A DNA stretch of 47,714 nt from contig JAZDLC010000196.1 of the NCBI GenBank assembly GCA_043802345.1, positions 1 through 47,714 of the forward strand, in the 5' to 3' direction. Origin of the DNA: JAZDLC01 sp043802345 (GTDB lineage: Bacteria; Planctomycetota; B15-G4; JADJEK01). This document shows, piece after piece, positions 1-8,031 of this stretch. Every line of letters begins with the position of its first letter. Positions within the stretch are counted from its first letter, which is position 1. Made by a program: the position numbers and the translations under genes. The notes under the pieces were generated by a model. That model saw only the letters and a program-made list of their open reading frames with translations, had not been told where the DNA came from and did not search any database.

Positions 1-138
1 CCGAGTTGCCGCCGGCAGGCTGAAGAGATGATAGATCCCTTGACCACATCGGAATCAGAGGCCAGCAGCTTGAGCGGAACCAGCGGTTCCTCGGTACGAT
101 TTCGTCCAATCGGCCTGGCATCGGAGGAGATGACCTGA
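1..138 (+). CDS. 3' end of an unidentified upstream gene
   Basis: Frame 1 is open from the first base to a TGA at 136-138, giving about 45 residues that end in the string FRPIGLASEEMT. The stop overlaps the ATG of the next gene as TGATG, which is typical of translational coupling and supports this being the C-terminus of a real, co-transcribed gene. The fragment has no motif that I recognise, so no function is given. Its 5' part lies outside the window. Confidence 0.45.
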   Translation, partial: PSCRRQAEEMIDPLTTSESEASSLSGTSGSSVRFRPIGLASEEMT

Positions 139-2636
139 TGGAAATCACGACAACCGTACGCACTCTGTTCGCCGCAACTCTTCTCGGCTTGACCGCAATC
201 GCTCAGAATCAGCCGTTCGAGGAGGCCGAACGGAATGCCGCTCGCAGCCAGCAGGCGATCCAGTTCTGCCGGCGGTACTCCCAGGGCTGGCTCGCGCACG
301 CCGATCCGGCTTCCGGCCTGCTGCCGCGCACGACGAGCGGCGACCGCTACTGGAACGCGAAGGACTGCGCCGCGGACAACTTCCCCTTCCTGCTCCTCAC
401 CGCACATGTCACCGGCGACCATCATCTCGCGCGCGCCGCGGAGCAGATCTTCGATCAGGAGCGCCGGTTGACGCTCCGGCTCGACGCGCTCCCCGACGAC
501 TTCTTCTTCGACATCCAGGGTCTGAAGGACGGCCCCTATGACCTGGAGGCGCTGATCTTCGGCGCCTCCGAATACGCCAAGGACGGCCTGATGCCGGTCG
601 TGGAACTGCTCGGGGAAGGCCCCTGGCTCGCGCGGATGGAGGAGCTGATTCAGGACATCTGGAAGCACGCCGCCTATGAGACCCCGGTCGGTCTGCTCCC
701 TTCGCTCGACGTCGAGGTCGGGGGCGAGTTGCTGCAGACCATGAGTCGTCTCTATTGGCTTTCGGCCAAGCCGGAGTACAAGGAGTGGGCCCTGCGTCTT
801 GCCGACTACTACTTCTTCCACGCCAACCTCCTGTCCGGAAAGGTCGTGCGGCTGCGCGACCACGGCTGCGAGATTCTCGGCGGCCTGTCCGAGGCGTACG
901 TCATCGCGGCGCGGGAGGACCCGGAGCGGCATGAGCAGTACCGCAGGGCGCTCTCCGCGATCCTCGACCGCATCCTCGAGATCGGCCTGAACGAGCACGG
1001 AATGATGGTCAACGCCGTCGACCCGCGGAGCGGCGAGGTCACGGCCGGCGGCCTGAGCGACGGCTGGGGGTATGTGTACAACGCCTACCTGACGGTCGCC
1101 GAACTGGATGATCTCCCGCGCTATCGGGCCGCGGTCCAGAAGGCGCTCGAGAACATCCACCAGTACGCCGCCTACTCCTGGGAGGGGGACCACGGCGCCG
1201 ACGGGTACGCGGATTCGATCGAGGGTGCAATCAACCTCCTGAACCGCATCCCGGTCGACTCGGCGAGGGAGTGGGTGCACGCGGAGATCCAGCACATCTT
1301 CGAGAAGCAGCGCCCGGACGGGATCATCGAAGGGTGGTACGGCGACGGCAACTCCGCCCGCACCGCCCTGATGTACGCCCTGATGTGCACAGAGGGGTGC
1401 GCCGCGACGCCGTGGCGCGACGACCTGGCGCTCGGCGCCGAGCGCGGACCGGAAGGCGCCGTCCGGATCTCCCTCCGCAGCGAGTGGCCCTGGCGCGGAC
1501 GGCTCAGGTGCGATCGCCCGCGTCACCGTGAGGTTCTCCACATGGAGAACGACTACCCGCGCATCAACCAGTTCCCCGAGTGGTTCACCGTAGAGAGCGA
1601 TCGCGGCTACGTTCTCGAGCGCGAGGGGAAGGAGCCGCGGCCCTTTCGCGGAGCCGAACTCTCGAGCCTGGAACTGCGAGTGCCGGCGAATCAGACGGTG
1701 CACCTCATCATCCGCCCCCTCCGCGAAGGCGAGAAGATCGCGTGGCGCGACCGGCGCTACACTCCTGGCTCCGCCGGGGACGCCGCCCGCTGGCAGCAGG
1801 AGTTGCGCGCGGACCTGGGTAAGCTGCTGCGCCTCGAGGGCAAGAGCGCCCGGGAGCTCCCGCTCGACATCGAGCAGGTTTCCAGTTCAGAGGGGCCGGG
1901 CTACGAGCTGAGGGAGATCGAGCTGCAGGCCACGCCCGGACGGCGGATCCGCGCGCTGGTGACCTCTCCGCGCGCTGTGGAGTTTCCCGTGCCGGCCGTG
2001 GTGTGCATCCACGGGCACGGCGGCAACCGCGGCGTCGTCCATTCGGATGAGCGCTCGTACCGGCGGTTTGCCGCGAAGCTGGCGGAAAAGGGCCTGGTGA
2101 CCATCGCCGTGGATGTCGGCCAGCACGAGGTGTACGAGGAGGGGCGCACGCTGCTGGGAGAACGCCTGGGCGATCTCATGCGCTGCGTCGACTATCTGAC
2201 CTCGCTCGAGCAGGTCGACGAATCGCGGATCGGCTGCGCCGGGCTCTCCCTGGGCGGTGAGATGGTGATGTGGCTCGCCGCCATGGACACGCGGATCGCC
2301 GCCGCCGTGAGCTCGGGCTTCCTCACCACCATGGACCAGATGGAGCAGAACCACTGCATGTGCTGGAAGTTCGACGGGCTGCGCGAGCTGGTCGACTACG
2401 CCGACATCTACTCCCTCGTCGCTCCGCGCTTCCTGGAGTGCCAGAACGGCATCCTGGAGGGGCCGAACGACTTCTTCGTCCCGATCGCCCGTGAGGTCCT
2501 ATCGGAGATCAAGACCATCTACCGCGACTTCGGCCAGCAAGAGAACACCGAACTCCTCGTCCACAAGGGCGGCCACCAGATCGATCTTCCCTCGCTGCTC
2601 GAGTTCTTCGAGCGTCATCTCGGCCGGGCGAAGTGA
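138..2636 (+). CDS. Secreted two-domain hydrolase: alpha/alpha-barrel-like region plus alpha/beta-hydrolase (esterase/peptidase type)
   Basis: This 832-residue protein starts with a hydrophobic signal peptide (about residues 1-22) after a GGAGGAG ribosome site 8 bases before the ATG. Residues about 30-430 are helical with spaced aromatic and acidic residues, like the (alpha/alpha)6 barrels of six-hairpin glycosidases and epimerases; I cannot assign a glycosidase family. Residues about 600-832 are an alpha/beta-hydrolase of the acetyl-xylan-esterase/dienelactone-hydrolase kind: an oxyanion region IHGHGG near 624-629, the nucleophile elbow GLSLGG (Ser704) and a C-terminal GGHQID (His813). A joined glycan-binding or glycosidase module and an esterase would suit removal of acyl groups from an extracellular or periplasmic polysaccharide; that is inference. 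The gene overlaps the preceding stop codon and converges with the URO-D-like gene. Confidence 0.75.
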   Translation: MEITTTVRTLFAATLLGLTAIAQNQPFEEAERNAARSQQAIQFCRRYSQGWLAHADPASGLLPRTTSGDRYWNAKDCAADNFPFLLLTAHVTGDHHLARAAEQIFDQERRLTLRLDALPDDFFFDIQGLKDGPYDLEALIFGASEYAKDGLMPVVELLGEGPWLARMEELIQDIWKHAAYETPVGLLPSLDVEVGGELLQTMSRLYWLSAKPEYKEWALRLADYYFFHANLLSGKVVRLRDHGCEILGGLSEAYVIAAREDPERHEQYRRALSAILDRILEIGLNEHGMMVNAVDPRSGEVTAGGLSDGWGYVYNAYLTVAELDDLPRYRAAVQKALENIHQYAAYSWEGDHGADGYADSIEGAINLLNRIPVDSAREWVHAEIQHIFEKQRPDGIIEGWYGDGNSARTALMYALMCTEGCAATPWRDDLALGAERGPEGAVRISLRSEWPWRGRLRCDRPRHREVLHMENDYPRINQFPEWFTVESDRGYVLEREGKEPRPFRGAELSSLELRVPANQTVHLIIRPLREGEKIAWRDRRYTPGSAGDAARWQQELRADLGKLLRLEGKSARELPLDIEQVSSSEGPGYELREIELQATPGRRIRALVTSPRAVEFPVPAVVCIHGHGGNRGVVHSDERSYRRFAAKLAEKGLVTIAVDVGQHEVYEEGRTLLGERLGDLMRCVDYLTSLEQVDESRIGCAGLSLGGEMVMWLAAMDTRIAAAVSSGFLTTMDQMEQNHCMCWKFDGLRELVDYADIYSLVAPRFLECQNGILEGPNDFFVPIAREVLSEIKTIYRDFGQQENTELLVHKGGHQIDLPSLLEFFERHLGRAK

Positions 2637-2663
2637 GCCGACCGGTTCAAGACACGGCGCCGG

Positions 2664-3830
2664 TCAGTCGTAGAAGCCGTGCTCGAACGCCGCGTCGTAC
2701 ATGGCCACGACGTTCTCGGGGGGAACGCCGGCCTGGATGTTGTGGACGTTGTTGAAGACATAGCCGCCGCCCGGCTTCCAGATCTCCAGATGGCGGCGCA
2801 CATCGTCGCGGACCTTTTCCGGGGACGCCGACGGCAGCACGTGCTGGGAATCGATCGCGCCGCCCCAGAAGGCGAGCTGCTTCCCGTATTGCCGCTTCAG
2901 CGCCGCCGGATCCATGCCGGTGGCGCTGATCTGGACCGGGTTCAGCACCTGGATGCCGTTATCGAGCAGGTCGGGGATGAACGCGGCGCACCCGCCGCAG
3001 GTGTGGTACCAGACCCGGGCGCGAGTCCGTGAACGGATGTATTGGACCAGCCGCGCGTGACGGGGTTGGATCACGCGGCGGTAGAAGGCGGGGTTGAACA
3101 GCGGGCCGGTCTGGCCGGCGAGATCATCGCCGATCATGATCACGTCGACCACGTCGCCGACCTCGTCGAGGAAGAGGCGAAACCAGTCGAGCCAGAAGCG
3201 GAGCGTCTGGTCGAGGATCTTCTCGCACAGTTCGGGCTGGAGGACGGTGTCGCAGAGCCACTGCTCCAGGCCGCGCAGATACCAGCAGATCTCGTAGACC
3301 ACCCCGGAAATCCCGCTGACCACGGCGTAGGGGGTGTGATTGCGGATTTCCAGGGCGCGGTCGCGCAAGCCAAAGAAGCGTCCGGGGTCGTCCCCCTGCG
3401 GAAACGGATAGTCGTCGATCTCCCCGATCTCTGCGAGCGCCAGAGGGTGGTGGCTGATGTCCATGAAGTACGGCATGTCGTCGGGCATCGACCAGGTCAC
3501 GCCGAACTCGTCGGTCAGGTCATGCCACAGCCGGCCGCCGCGCTCGTTCAGTTCGATGCCCCCTTTCCAGTCCGAAGCGGCGCCGGCGGCGATGTACCGG
3601 GTGTCGACCCGGAGGCGCTCGAGCACCGCCTCGCTGGGCCGGGCGAGCTGCTGGACGGCGTCCATGATCTCGATCTTCTCCTCGAAGCCGAGATGATCGA
3701 GCAGCGCCTGGTAGGCGAAGCGATGGATGCCGGTCTGGTTTCCGCCGAGGTCGATCGGGACGCGATCCGGCTCCTCGTGGCGAAGAGCCCGGAGCAACCG
3801 CTCCCTCGAGGTCATCGTCTCTTGCGGCAT
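2664..3830 (-). CDS. URO-D superfamily protein (MtaA/CmuA-like methyltransferase relative)
   Basis: A 388-residue TIM-barrel protein of the uroporphyrinogen decarboxylase superfamily. It has the usual N-terminal TSRERLLRALRHEEPDRVP opening and a late HTCG motif at the place where corrinoid methyltransferases of the MtaA/MtbA kind carry the zinc ligands His-x-Cys. The third ligand region reads VHNIQ...PPEN instead of the usual GC-x-PP, so metal binding may use His or may differ. It is not the heme-pathway HemE, which has a different N-terminal arginine signature. The gene follows the RhaT-like transporter by 21 bases on the same strand, so the two are probably one operon; many free-living glycan degraders pair such proteins with sugar transporters. 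The substrate is unknown. A methyl-transfer or demethylation role for imported methylated sugars is a guess. Confidence 0.85.
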   Translation of the reverse strand: MPQETMTSRERLLRALRHEEPDRVPIDLGGNQTGIHRFAYQALLDHLGFEEKIEIMDAVQQLARPSEAVLERLRVDTRYIAAGAASDWKGGIELNERGGRLWHDLTDEFGVTWSMPDDMPYFMDISHHPLALAEIGEIDDYPFPQGDDPGRFFGLRDRALEIRNHTPYAVVSGISGVVYEICWYLRGLEQWLCDTVLQPELCEKILDQTLRFWLDWFRLFLDEVGDVVDVIMIGDDLAGQTGPLFNPAFYRRVIQPRHARLVQYIRSRTRARVWYHTCGGCAAFIPDLLDNGIQVLNPVQISATGMDPAALKRQYGKQLAFWGGAIDSQHVLPSASPEKVRDDVRRHLEIWKPGGGYVFNNVHNIQAGVPPENVVAMYDAAFEHGFYD

Positions 3831-3851
3831 GGTCTTCGCTCCGACCTCCTG

Positions 3852-4913
3852 CTACCCCGCTCCGATCTTGTTCCCGTACCCGATCACCACCGTGGAGAGG
3901 ACCAGCGCAAGGAGCCCCAGCGCGATCCACAGGCGGGTCGCCCGGCTGGTTCCGCGCCACTCCTTCAGCGCGATTCCCCAGATGGTGCTGAAGATGATGA
4001 TGCTGGCCATGTGCAGCGTCCAGCTGGAGAAGCCGTAGGCGCCCATCTTGGTGGTGCCCATCCCGTAGAAGAAGAACTGCAGGTACCAGGTGAGGCCGGC
4101 CAGGGCGCAGAGAAGGTAGTTCGCGGCGAGCGGAACGCGCTCGCCGGCGATCATCGGGCGGACGTAGTCAGCGAGCCTGCGCTCCTTCAGGATCAAGAAC
4201 AGGCACCAGGCGAAGTTCGTGGTGAAGCCACCGAACAGGACCACCACGAGGACGGGGAGATTCTGCCACAGCTCCGGCGTGCCCCTCTCAACGGCCAGCT
4301 CCCCGATCGGCCCTCCGGCGGCGAAGCCGTACGCCATTGCCGCGCTCATCACCCCGGCGAAGATCGCCACCATGACTCCCTTGCCGAAGTTGAACTCCGC
4401 CACCGACTCCCGCTTCTCCTTCTCGGGCAGCTCCTTCTCCTTCTGCATCCCTGCCTTGCCGCTGAGCGCGATGCCGGCCAGGCAGATCAGGACGCCCAGC
4501 AGGATCGTCTTGCCGGAGGCCGAGGCGATGATTTGCGCCAACTCCCCCTTGAACAGCGGCGGAACGAGTGTTCCGAACGCCGCGCACAGCCCGAGGGCGA
4601 TGGCATAGCCGAGCGCGATCCCGAGATAGCGCATGGTCAGTCCGAACGTCAGCCCCCCGATTCCCCACAAGACGCCGAAGAACCAGGTCCAGAAGAGCGT
4701 CCGCGCGGGCGTCGCCGCCAGGATGGCGGGGGTCTCCGGAACGATGATCAGCGCCAGCACCCAGGGCGCGACGATCCAACTGAAGAAGCCGCCGGCCAGC
4801 CAGAAGCTCTCCCAGCGCCAGCCGCGGACCCGCTTGTACGGAAGATAGAAGCTCGCCGCGGCCAGGCCGCCGATGGCGTGGAGCAACAGGCCGAGGAAGG
4901 GATCGGGCTGCAA
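3852..4913 (-). CDS. rhaT: L-rhamnose/proton symporter family transporter (RhaT-like)
   Basis: A 353-residue, roughly ten-helix membrane protein close in length to E. coli RhaT (344). The N-terminal pattern HAIGGLAAASFYLPYKRV, then W-x-W-E, then GVLWGIGG and GLTMRYLG follow the RhaT family closely. It would import L-rhamnose or a related 6-deoxy sugar with protons. The family start is reached only with a TTG codon at 4913, without a clear ribosome site; the downstream reading frame leaves no better start. A charged cytoplasmic loop near residues 155-170 (KEKELPEKEKRE) divides the two halves. It lies between the M64 peptidase and the URO-D-like gene on the same strand. No rhamnose isomerase or kinase is present here, so the true substrate may not be rhamnose. 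Confidence 0.85.
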   Translation of the reverse strand: MQPDPFLGLLLHAIGGLAAASFYLPYKRVRGWRWESFWLAGGFFSWIVAPWVLALIIVPETPAILAATPARTLFWTWFFGVLWGIGGLTFGLTMRYLGIALGYAIALGLCAAFGTLVPPLFKGELAQIIASASGKTILLGVLICLAGIALSGKAGMQKEKELPEKEKRESVAEFNFGKGVMVAIFAGVMSAAMAYGFAAGGPIGELAVERGTPELWQNLPVLVVVLFGGFTTNFAWCLFLILKERRLADYVRPMIAGERVPLAANYLLCALAGLTWYLQFFFYGMGTTKMGAYGFSSWTLHMASIIIFSTIWGIALKEWRGTSRATRLWIALGLLALVLSTVVIGYGNKIGAG

Positions 4914-4988
4914 CCGGAACCGACTTTCGCACGAGGGAAACGGGAACGGACCATGTTACGAACAATCACGCCCGGTGAAAAGTTCGGG

Positions 4989-7082
4989 TTACCCGCCGGT
5001 CTCCTTGACGTCGAGCCACCAGCCGCGTTCGGACTCGAGCAGGCCGTGCGGGTCGTGCAGCACCCAGGGGAGCTTCTCGCCCTTCATCCTGGTGGTGTCC
5101 TTGACCCTGCAGATCACCCGGTAGCGTCCCCGCTCGAGCCTGGTGGTGTCCAGGGTGAAGATGTGGACGCCCTTGCGGTTGGGCTTCGTTTGCGCCATCG
5201 GTTCGCTCTCGATGGGGGAGAGGGGCCCGCGGTCCTTGCGGTCGCCGAAGAAGTAGCCGTCGCCGGGGCCGTCCGGGAAAGCGGGCACGGACTGTTCGGG
5301 GAGCACCCACCAGCGGACCTCCAGGGCGTGGCTCTTCGGCTTCAGCACCTCGACCTTGAAGGTCATCTGCGGCTCGGCCGCGAGCGGCGGGAGCAGTTCG
5401 GCGTAGCGGTCCTCCGCCTGCGTCACGTGGTGGGGCGGATCGCAGGAGTCGATCGGGTCGACCACGGTGTAGATCCGCAGCACGATCTGTTCCCGGCAGA
5501 CGGGGCAGAACGTGGTCCCGCCTTCCATGGCGCAGCCGCCGGGATTCGATTTCCAGGCGCCCTCGGTGCGGCCGGCCGCCCCCTCGTAGACGCCGATATG
5601 CTTCGGGTCGGCCTCGAGCCAGTGGCGCCAGGGCACCTGCTCCGGGTCGGGGGTGTTGCTGACGTTCGGCCCCGATTCCACCTCGCCGGTATAGCCCACG
5701 TCGGTGGTGTACTCGTCCATCAGCCCGGCAAAGGCGTGCCCCCATTCATGAATCAGGGTGGCGTACGAGGTTCCGCCCACGGTCGCCACTCCCGCTCCTC
5801 CGGTCCCGCCGGTGCCGTTCTTGGCGAACACGGCCGCGTACCGGTCATGATCCGGGATCTCCTCCAACTGGCGCATGACCAGATCGTGGTCCACGGCGAC
5901 CTGGCCTTGTTTGGCCCCCGAGTCCCGGCCGCCGAGGATCGTGCTGAAAGTGTCCTCCCCCAGCTTGTCCACCCCGTCTTCCTCGCTGCGGAGCGAGGTT
6001 CGCAGGATGTTGTGATACGAGTAGTACTCGCCGAAGATCTTGTGCTGCTCGAAGAACAGCGGCACGCCGTTCACGATCTTGTCGAACTGCGGCATGTCCT
6101 TCAGCGTGTACCCCTCGCCCATCAGGACCACGTCGATGCGGTTCCGGCTCGGCCCGTTCAGGACGACCGGCTCCCAGCAGAGGAAGGCGTTCGGCAGGGT
6201 CCGCGTGGCCGCCTTCATGCCGGTGGGAGTCTTCGGGTACTTCTTGGAGACGGCCTCGTACTGCTTGATCGCCTGCGGGTAGCGCCCCTTGAGGGCGTCG
6301 CCGTGCGCCTTCTGGAACAGCTTCTCCGCGGCGAGCTGGTCCTTGGGCTGCGAATACAGTTCGGCGCTGAACATGGTGTGGCGGAACGCTTCGATGGTCA
6401 GGGGGTGCACCCCGGCCTTCGCGGTCAGCCAGCCGGCCAGCCCGCCCTCCTGGGCGTCCCAGATGTCGAACACCGCTTCCAGACCGAACTGGGGCGGCGT
6501 GCGCCGGTCGCAGATCACGAAGTCGTCCAGGATCGCTTCCCTGGGCACCTCCGCCAGTTCCAGCAGCGCGGCCACCAGGATGCCGACGCGGTCGACGCCG
6601 ATCTGTCCTTGCAGGATCAGGGGTTGATTGGCAGGGTCGGCCACCATCTGGACCAGCGCACGAATGACGTGCGGGTTCTCGTTCCAGAGGCGGGGATAGA
6701 GTTCCGAGGCGTTGCGGGTGTATTCCTGGACGTCCATCCGCATGCGCACCAGGTACGGCTTGCGGCCGAATGGCTTGGGCGCCACGCCGTCCTTTTCGAT
6801 CTCATCAAAGGTGCGGACGTCGACGACCTTCTTCAGGCCGTAGGCATGCAAGGCGTCAATGGCGTCGGGGCCCGCCTCGGCGAGGGTTCCGCTGCGAACC
6901 AGCACCCCCGGCCGGACCGCCTGGCCGTGCCGATTCAGCATGCCGCTCACCTCACGGACGTTTGCCACTCCGCTCAGCTCGCCCGGCCAGGGACGGCGCT
7001 CCTCGTCCCTTGGGAACGCGGTCGCCGCCCCCAGTGCCAGCGTCAGGCAGATCAGTCCCAGTCGTGCGCGCGAGTCTCTCAT
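4989..7082 (-). CDS. Secreted M64-family metallopeptidase with N-terminal inactive phosphatase-like domain
   Basis: A 697-residue protein with a short signal peptide (about 1-22). Residues about 36-240 look like a protein-tyrosine-phosphatase (Y_phosphatase3-like) domain: the opening GVANVREVSGM, then VRPGVLVRSGTL and VVDVRTFDE. The loop that should be HCxxGxDRxG reads QGQIGVDRVG at 158-167, so the catalytic Cys is Gly159 while Arg165 is kept; phosphatase activity should be absent. Residues about 300-560 are the peptidase M64 (IgA-peptidase-like) domain, with the zinc motif HEWGHAFAGLMDEY at 445-458. Cysteines near 517-547 may form disulfides. The C-terminus is beta-rich. It would cut extracellular proteins, possibly glycoproteins. 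It is upstream of the transporter gene, 75 bases away on the same strand. Confidence 0.85.
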   Translation of the reverse strand: MRDSRARLGLICLTLALGAATAFPRDEERRPWPGELSGVANVREVSGMLNRHGQAVRPGVLVRSGTLAEAGPDAIDALHAYGLKKVVDVRTFDEIEKDGVAPKPFGRKPYLVRMRMDVQEYTRNASELYPRLWNENPHVIRALVQMVADPANQPLILQGQIGVDRVGILVAALLELAEVPREAILDDFVICDRRTPPQFGLEAVFDIWDAQEGGLAGWLTAKAGVHPLTIEAFRHTMFSAELYSQPKDQLAAEKLFQKAHGDALKGRYPQAIKQYEAVSKKYPKTPTGMKAATRTLPNAFLCWEPVVLNGPSRNRIDVVLMGEGYTLKDMPQFDKIVNGVPLFFEQHKIFGEYYSYHNILRTSLRSEEDGVDKLGEDTFSTILGGRDSGAKQGQVAVDHDLVMRQLEEIPDHDRYAAVFAKNGTGGTGGAGVATVGGTSYATLIHEWGHAFAGLMDEYTTDVGYTGEVESGPNVSNTPDPEQVPWRHWLEADPKHIGVYEGAAGRTEGAWKSNPGGCAMEGGTTFCPVCREQIVLRIYTVVDPIDSCDPPHHVTQAEDRYAELLPPLAAEPQMTFKVEVLKPKSHALEVRWWVLPEQSVPAFPDGPGDGYFFGDRKDRGPLSPIESEPMAQTKPNRKGVHIFTLDTTRLERGRYRVICRVKDTTRMKGEKLPWVLHDPHGLLESERGWWLDVKETGG

Positions 7083-7272
7083 GTCGGCTGTCCTGGTTTC
7101 CGTTGGTTCGCGGTCGGTCCAGGCTAGCAGAGTTCGCGCGCGAGCGCTCCTGGAGCCTGCCCCTTGGGGGGCCCTCCTTGCGAATCCGGTGGTTCTTGTC
7201 CCGGCACGGTACCTCCACGACGGTCTTGAACCGCATCCCGCGGTTCATGGAGACTGGTTGGTAACAGTCCGG

Positions 7273-7839
7273 TCACGGCCTTGCCGGGTGGAGCGCACGA
7301 CCGAACTCCGCCCGCCGCCGATGCACCATGAAGACGAACAACCAGAAGCCGAGCAGCGTCCCCACGGCGACCAGTTTCGCGAGTCCCTCCAGAAAACCGG
7401 GACCGAGCAGCTTCTCGAGTTGACTTGCGAACGGGTTGCTCACGTCCGCCTGTTGGGCCGCGTCGTCGAACAGGTAGAGCAGCTTGTCGGCCGTGTAGAC
7501 GGCGGACCCCGCGAGGACGGCCCGATACCCCCAGCGATAGGCGCGCCAGAGTCCGACGCCGATGACCAGGAAGGTGGCGACGAACAGGCCGTGATAGAGC
7601 AGCGCAAGGAACCCCTCGCGCATCGCGCCCAGCAAGGGGACCGGATCGGTGATTGAGATCAGCTCGAAGGCCGCGGAAAAAACGAAGAGCAGTCCCGAGG
7701 ACCGGAAGAAGAAGCTGCCCTTCGAGCCGGTCCCGGCCGGCTCGGGCCGCACCCACGATCCAGAGACCTTCTCCGCCCCGCAGAAGCGGCACACGATTGC
7801 CTCATCCTGGATCTGTTCAGCGCAAAAGGCGCACTTCAT
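7273..7839 (-). CDS. Membrane protein with N-terminal double-CxxC zinc ribbon
   Basis: A 188-residue protein. I chose the ATG at 7839 because it gives the protein opening MKCAFCAEQI and has GGGAGGA five bases before it; an upstream in-frame start would add 31 unlikely residues. Residues 3-22 hold two CxxC knuckles (CAFC and CRFC), a zinc-ribbon of the kind found at the cytoplasmic end of many small membrane proteins. About four hydrophobic helices follow (near residues 45-65, 75-95, 105-120 and 150-170). No enzyme motif is seen and the role is unknown. It is transcribed away from the M1 aminopeptidase gene, and the 190 bases between it and the M64 gene hold nothing I can name. Confidence 0.7.
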   Translation of the reverse strand: MKCAFCAEQIQDEAIVCRFCGAEKVSGSWVRPEPAGTGSKGSFFFRSSGLLFVFSAAFELISITDPVPLLGAMREGFLALLYHGLFVATFLVIGVGLWRAYRWGYRAVLAGSAVYTADKLLYLFDDAAQQADVSNPFASQLEKLLGPGFLEGLAKLVAVGTLLGFWLFVFMVHRRRAEFGRALHPARP

Positions 7840-8031
7840 GGCATCCTCCCGGTCCCGGGCATGTTGCCAAGGTTGTAGTCGATAGATCGACGTGGATACC
7901 GCACGAACTTGGGTCGGCACCCTGAAAATCAACAGCTCTTGCGGAGAAAGAGGGATCTCGGCCGGCGGTGACTATGATCACCTGTGATGCCGCGCCCTTT
8001 CCGTCCAAGAACGGAGTCGGTTCCTGGTGTG

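Noticed and set aside
2640..2665. Terminator between the convergent genes at 2636 and 2664
   Set aside because: GACCGG and CCGGTC can pair across a 14-base loop, but there is no T run and the stem reaches into the stop codon of the minus-strand gene.
2664..3830. Heme-pathway uroporphyrinogen decarboxylase (HemE), also considered for 42612-43646
   Set aside because: Both lack the HemE N-terminal arginine signature and have the methyltransferase-like HxCG or HSDG position; no heme genes are near.
3042..7127. A 1361-codon open frame on the plus strand
   Set aside because: It lies antisense to the URO-D-like, RhaT-like and M64 genes, all of which have clear family motifs. High GC makes long antisense frames common, and its translation is low-complexity.
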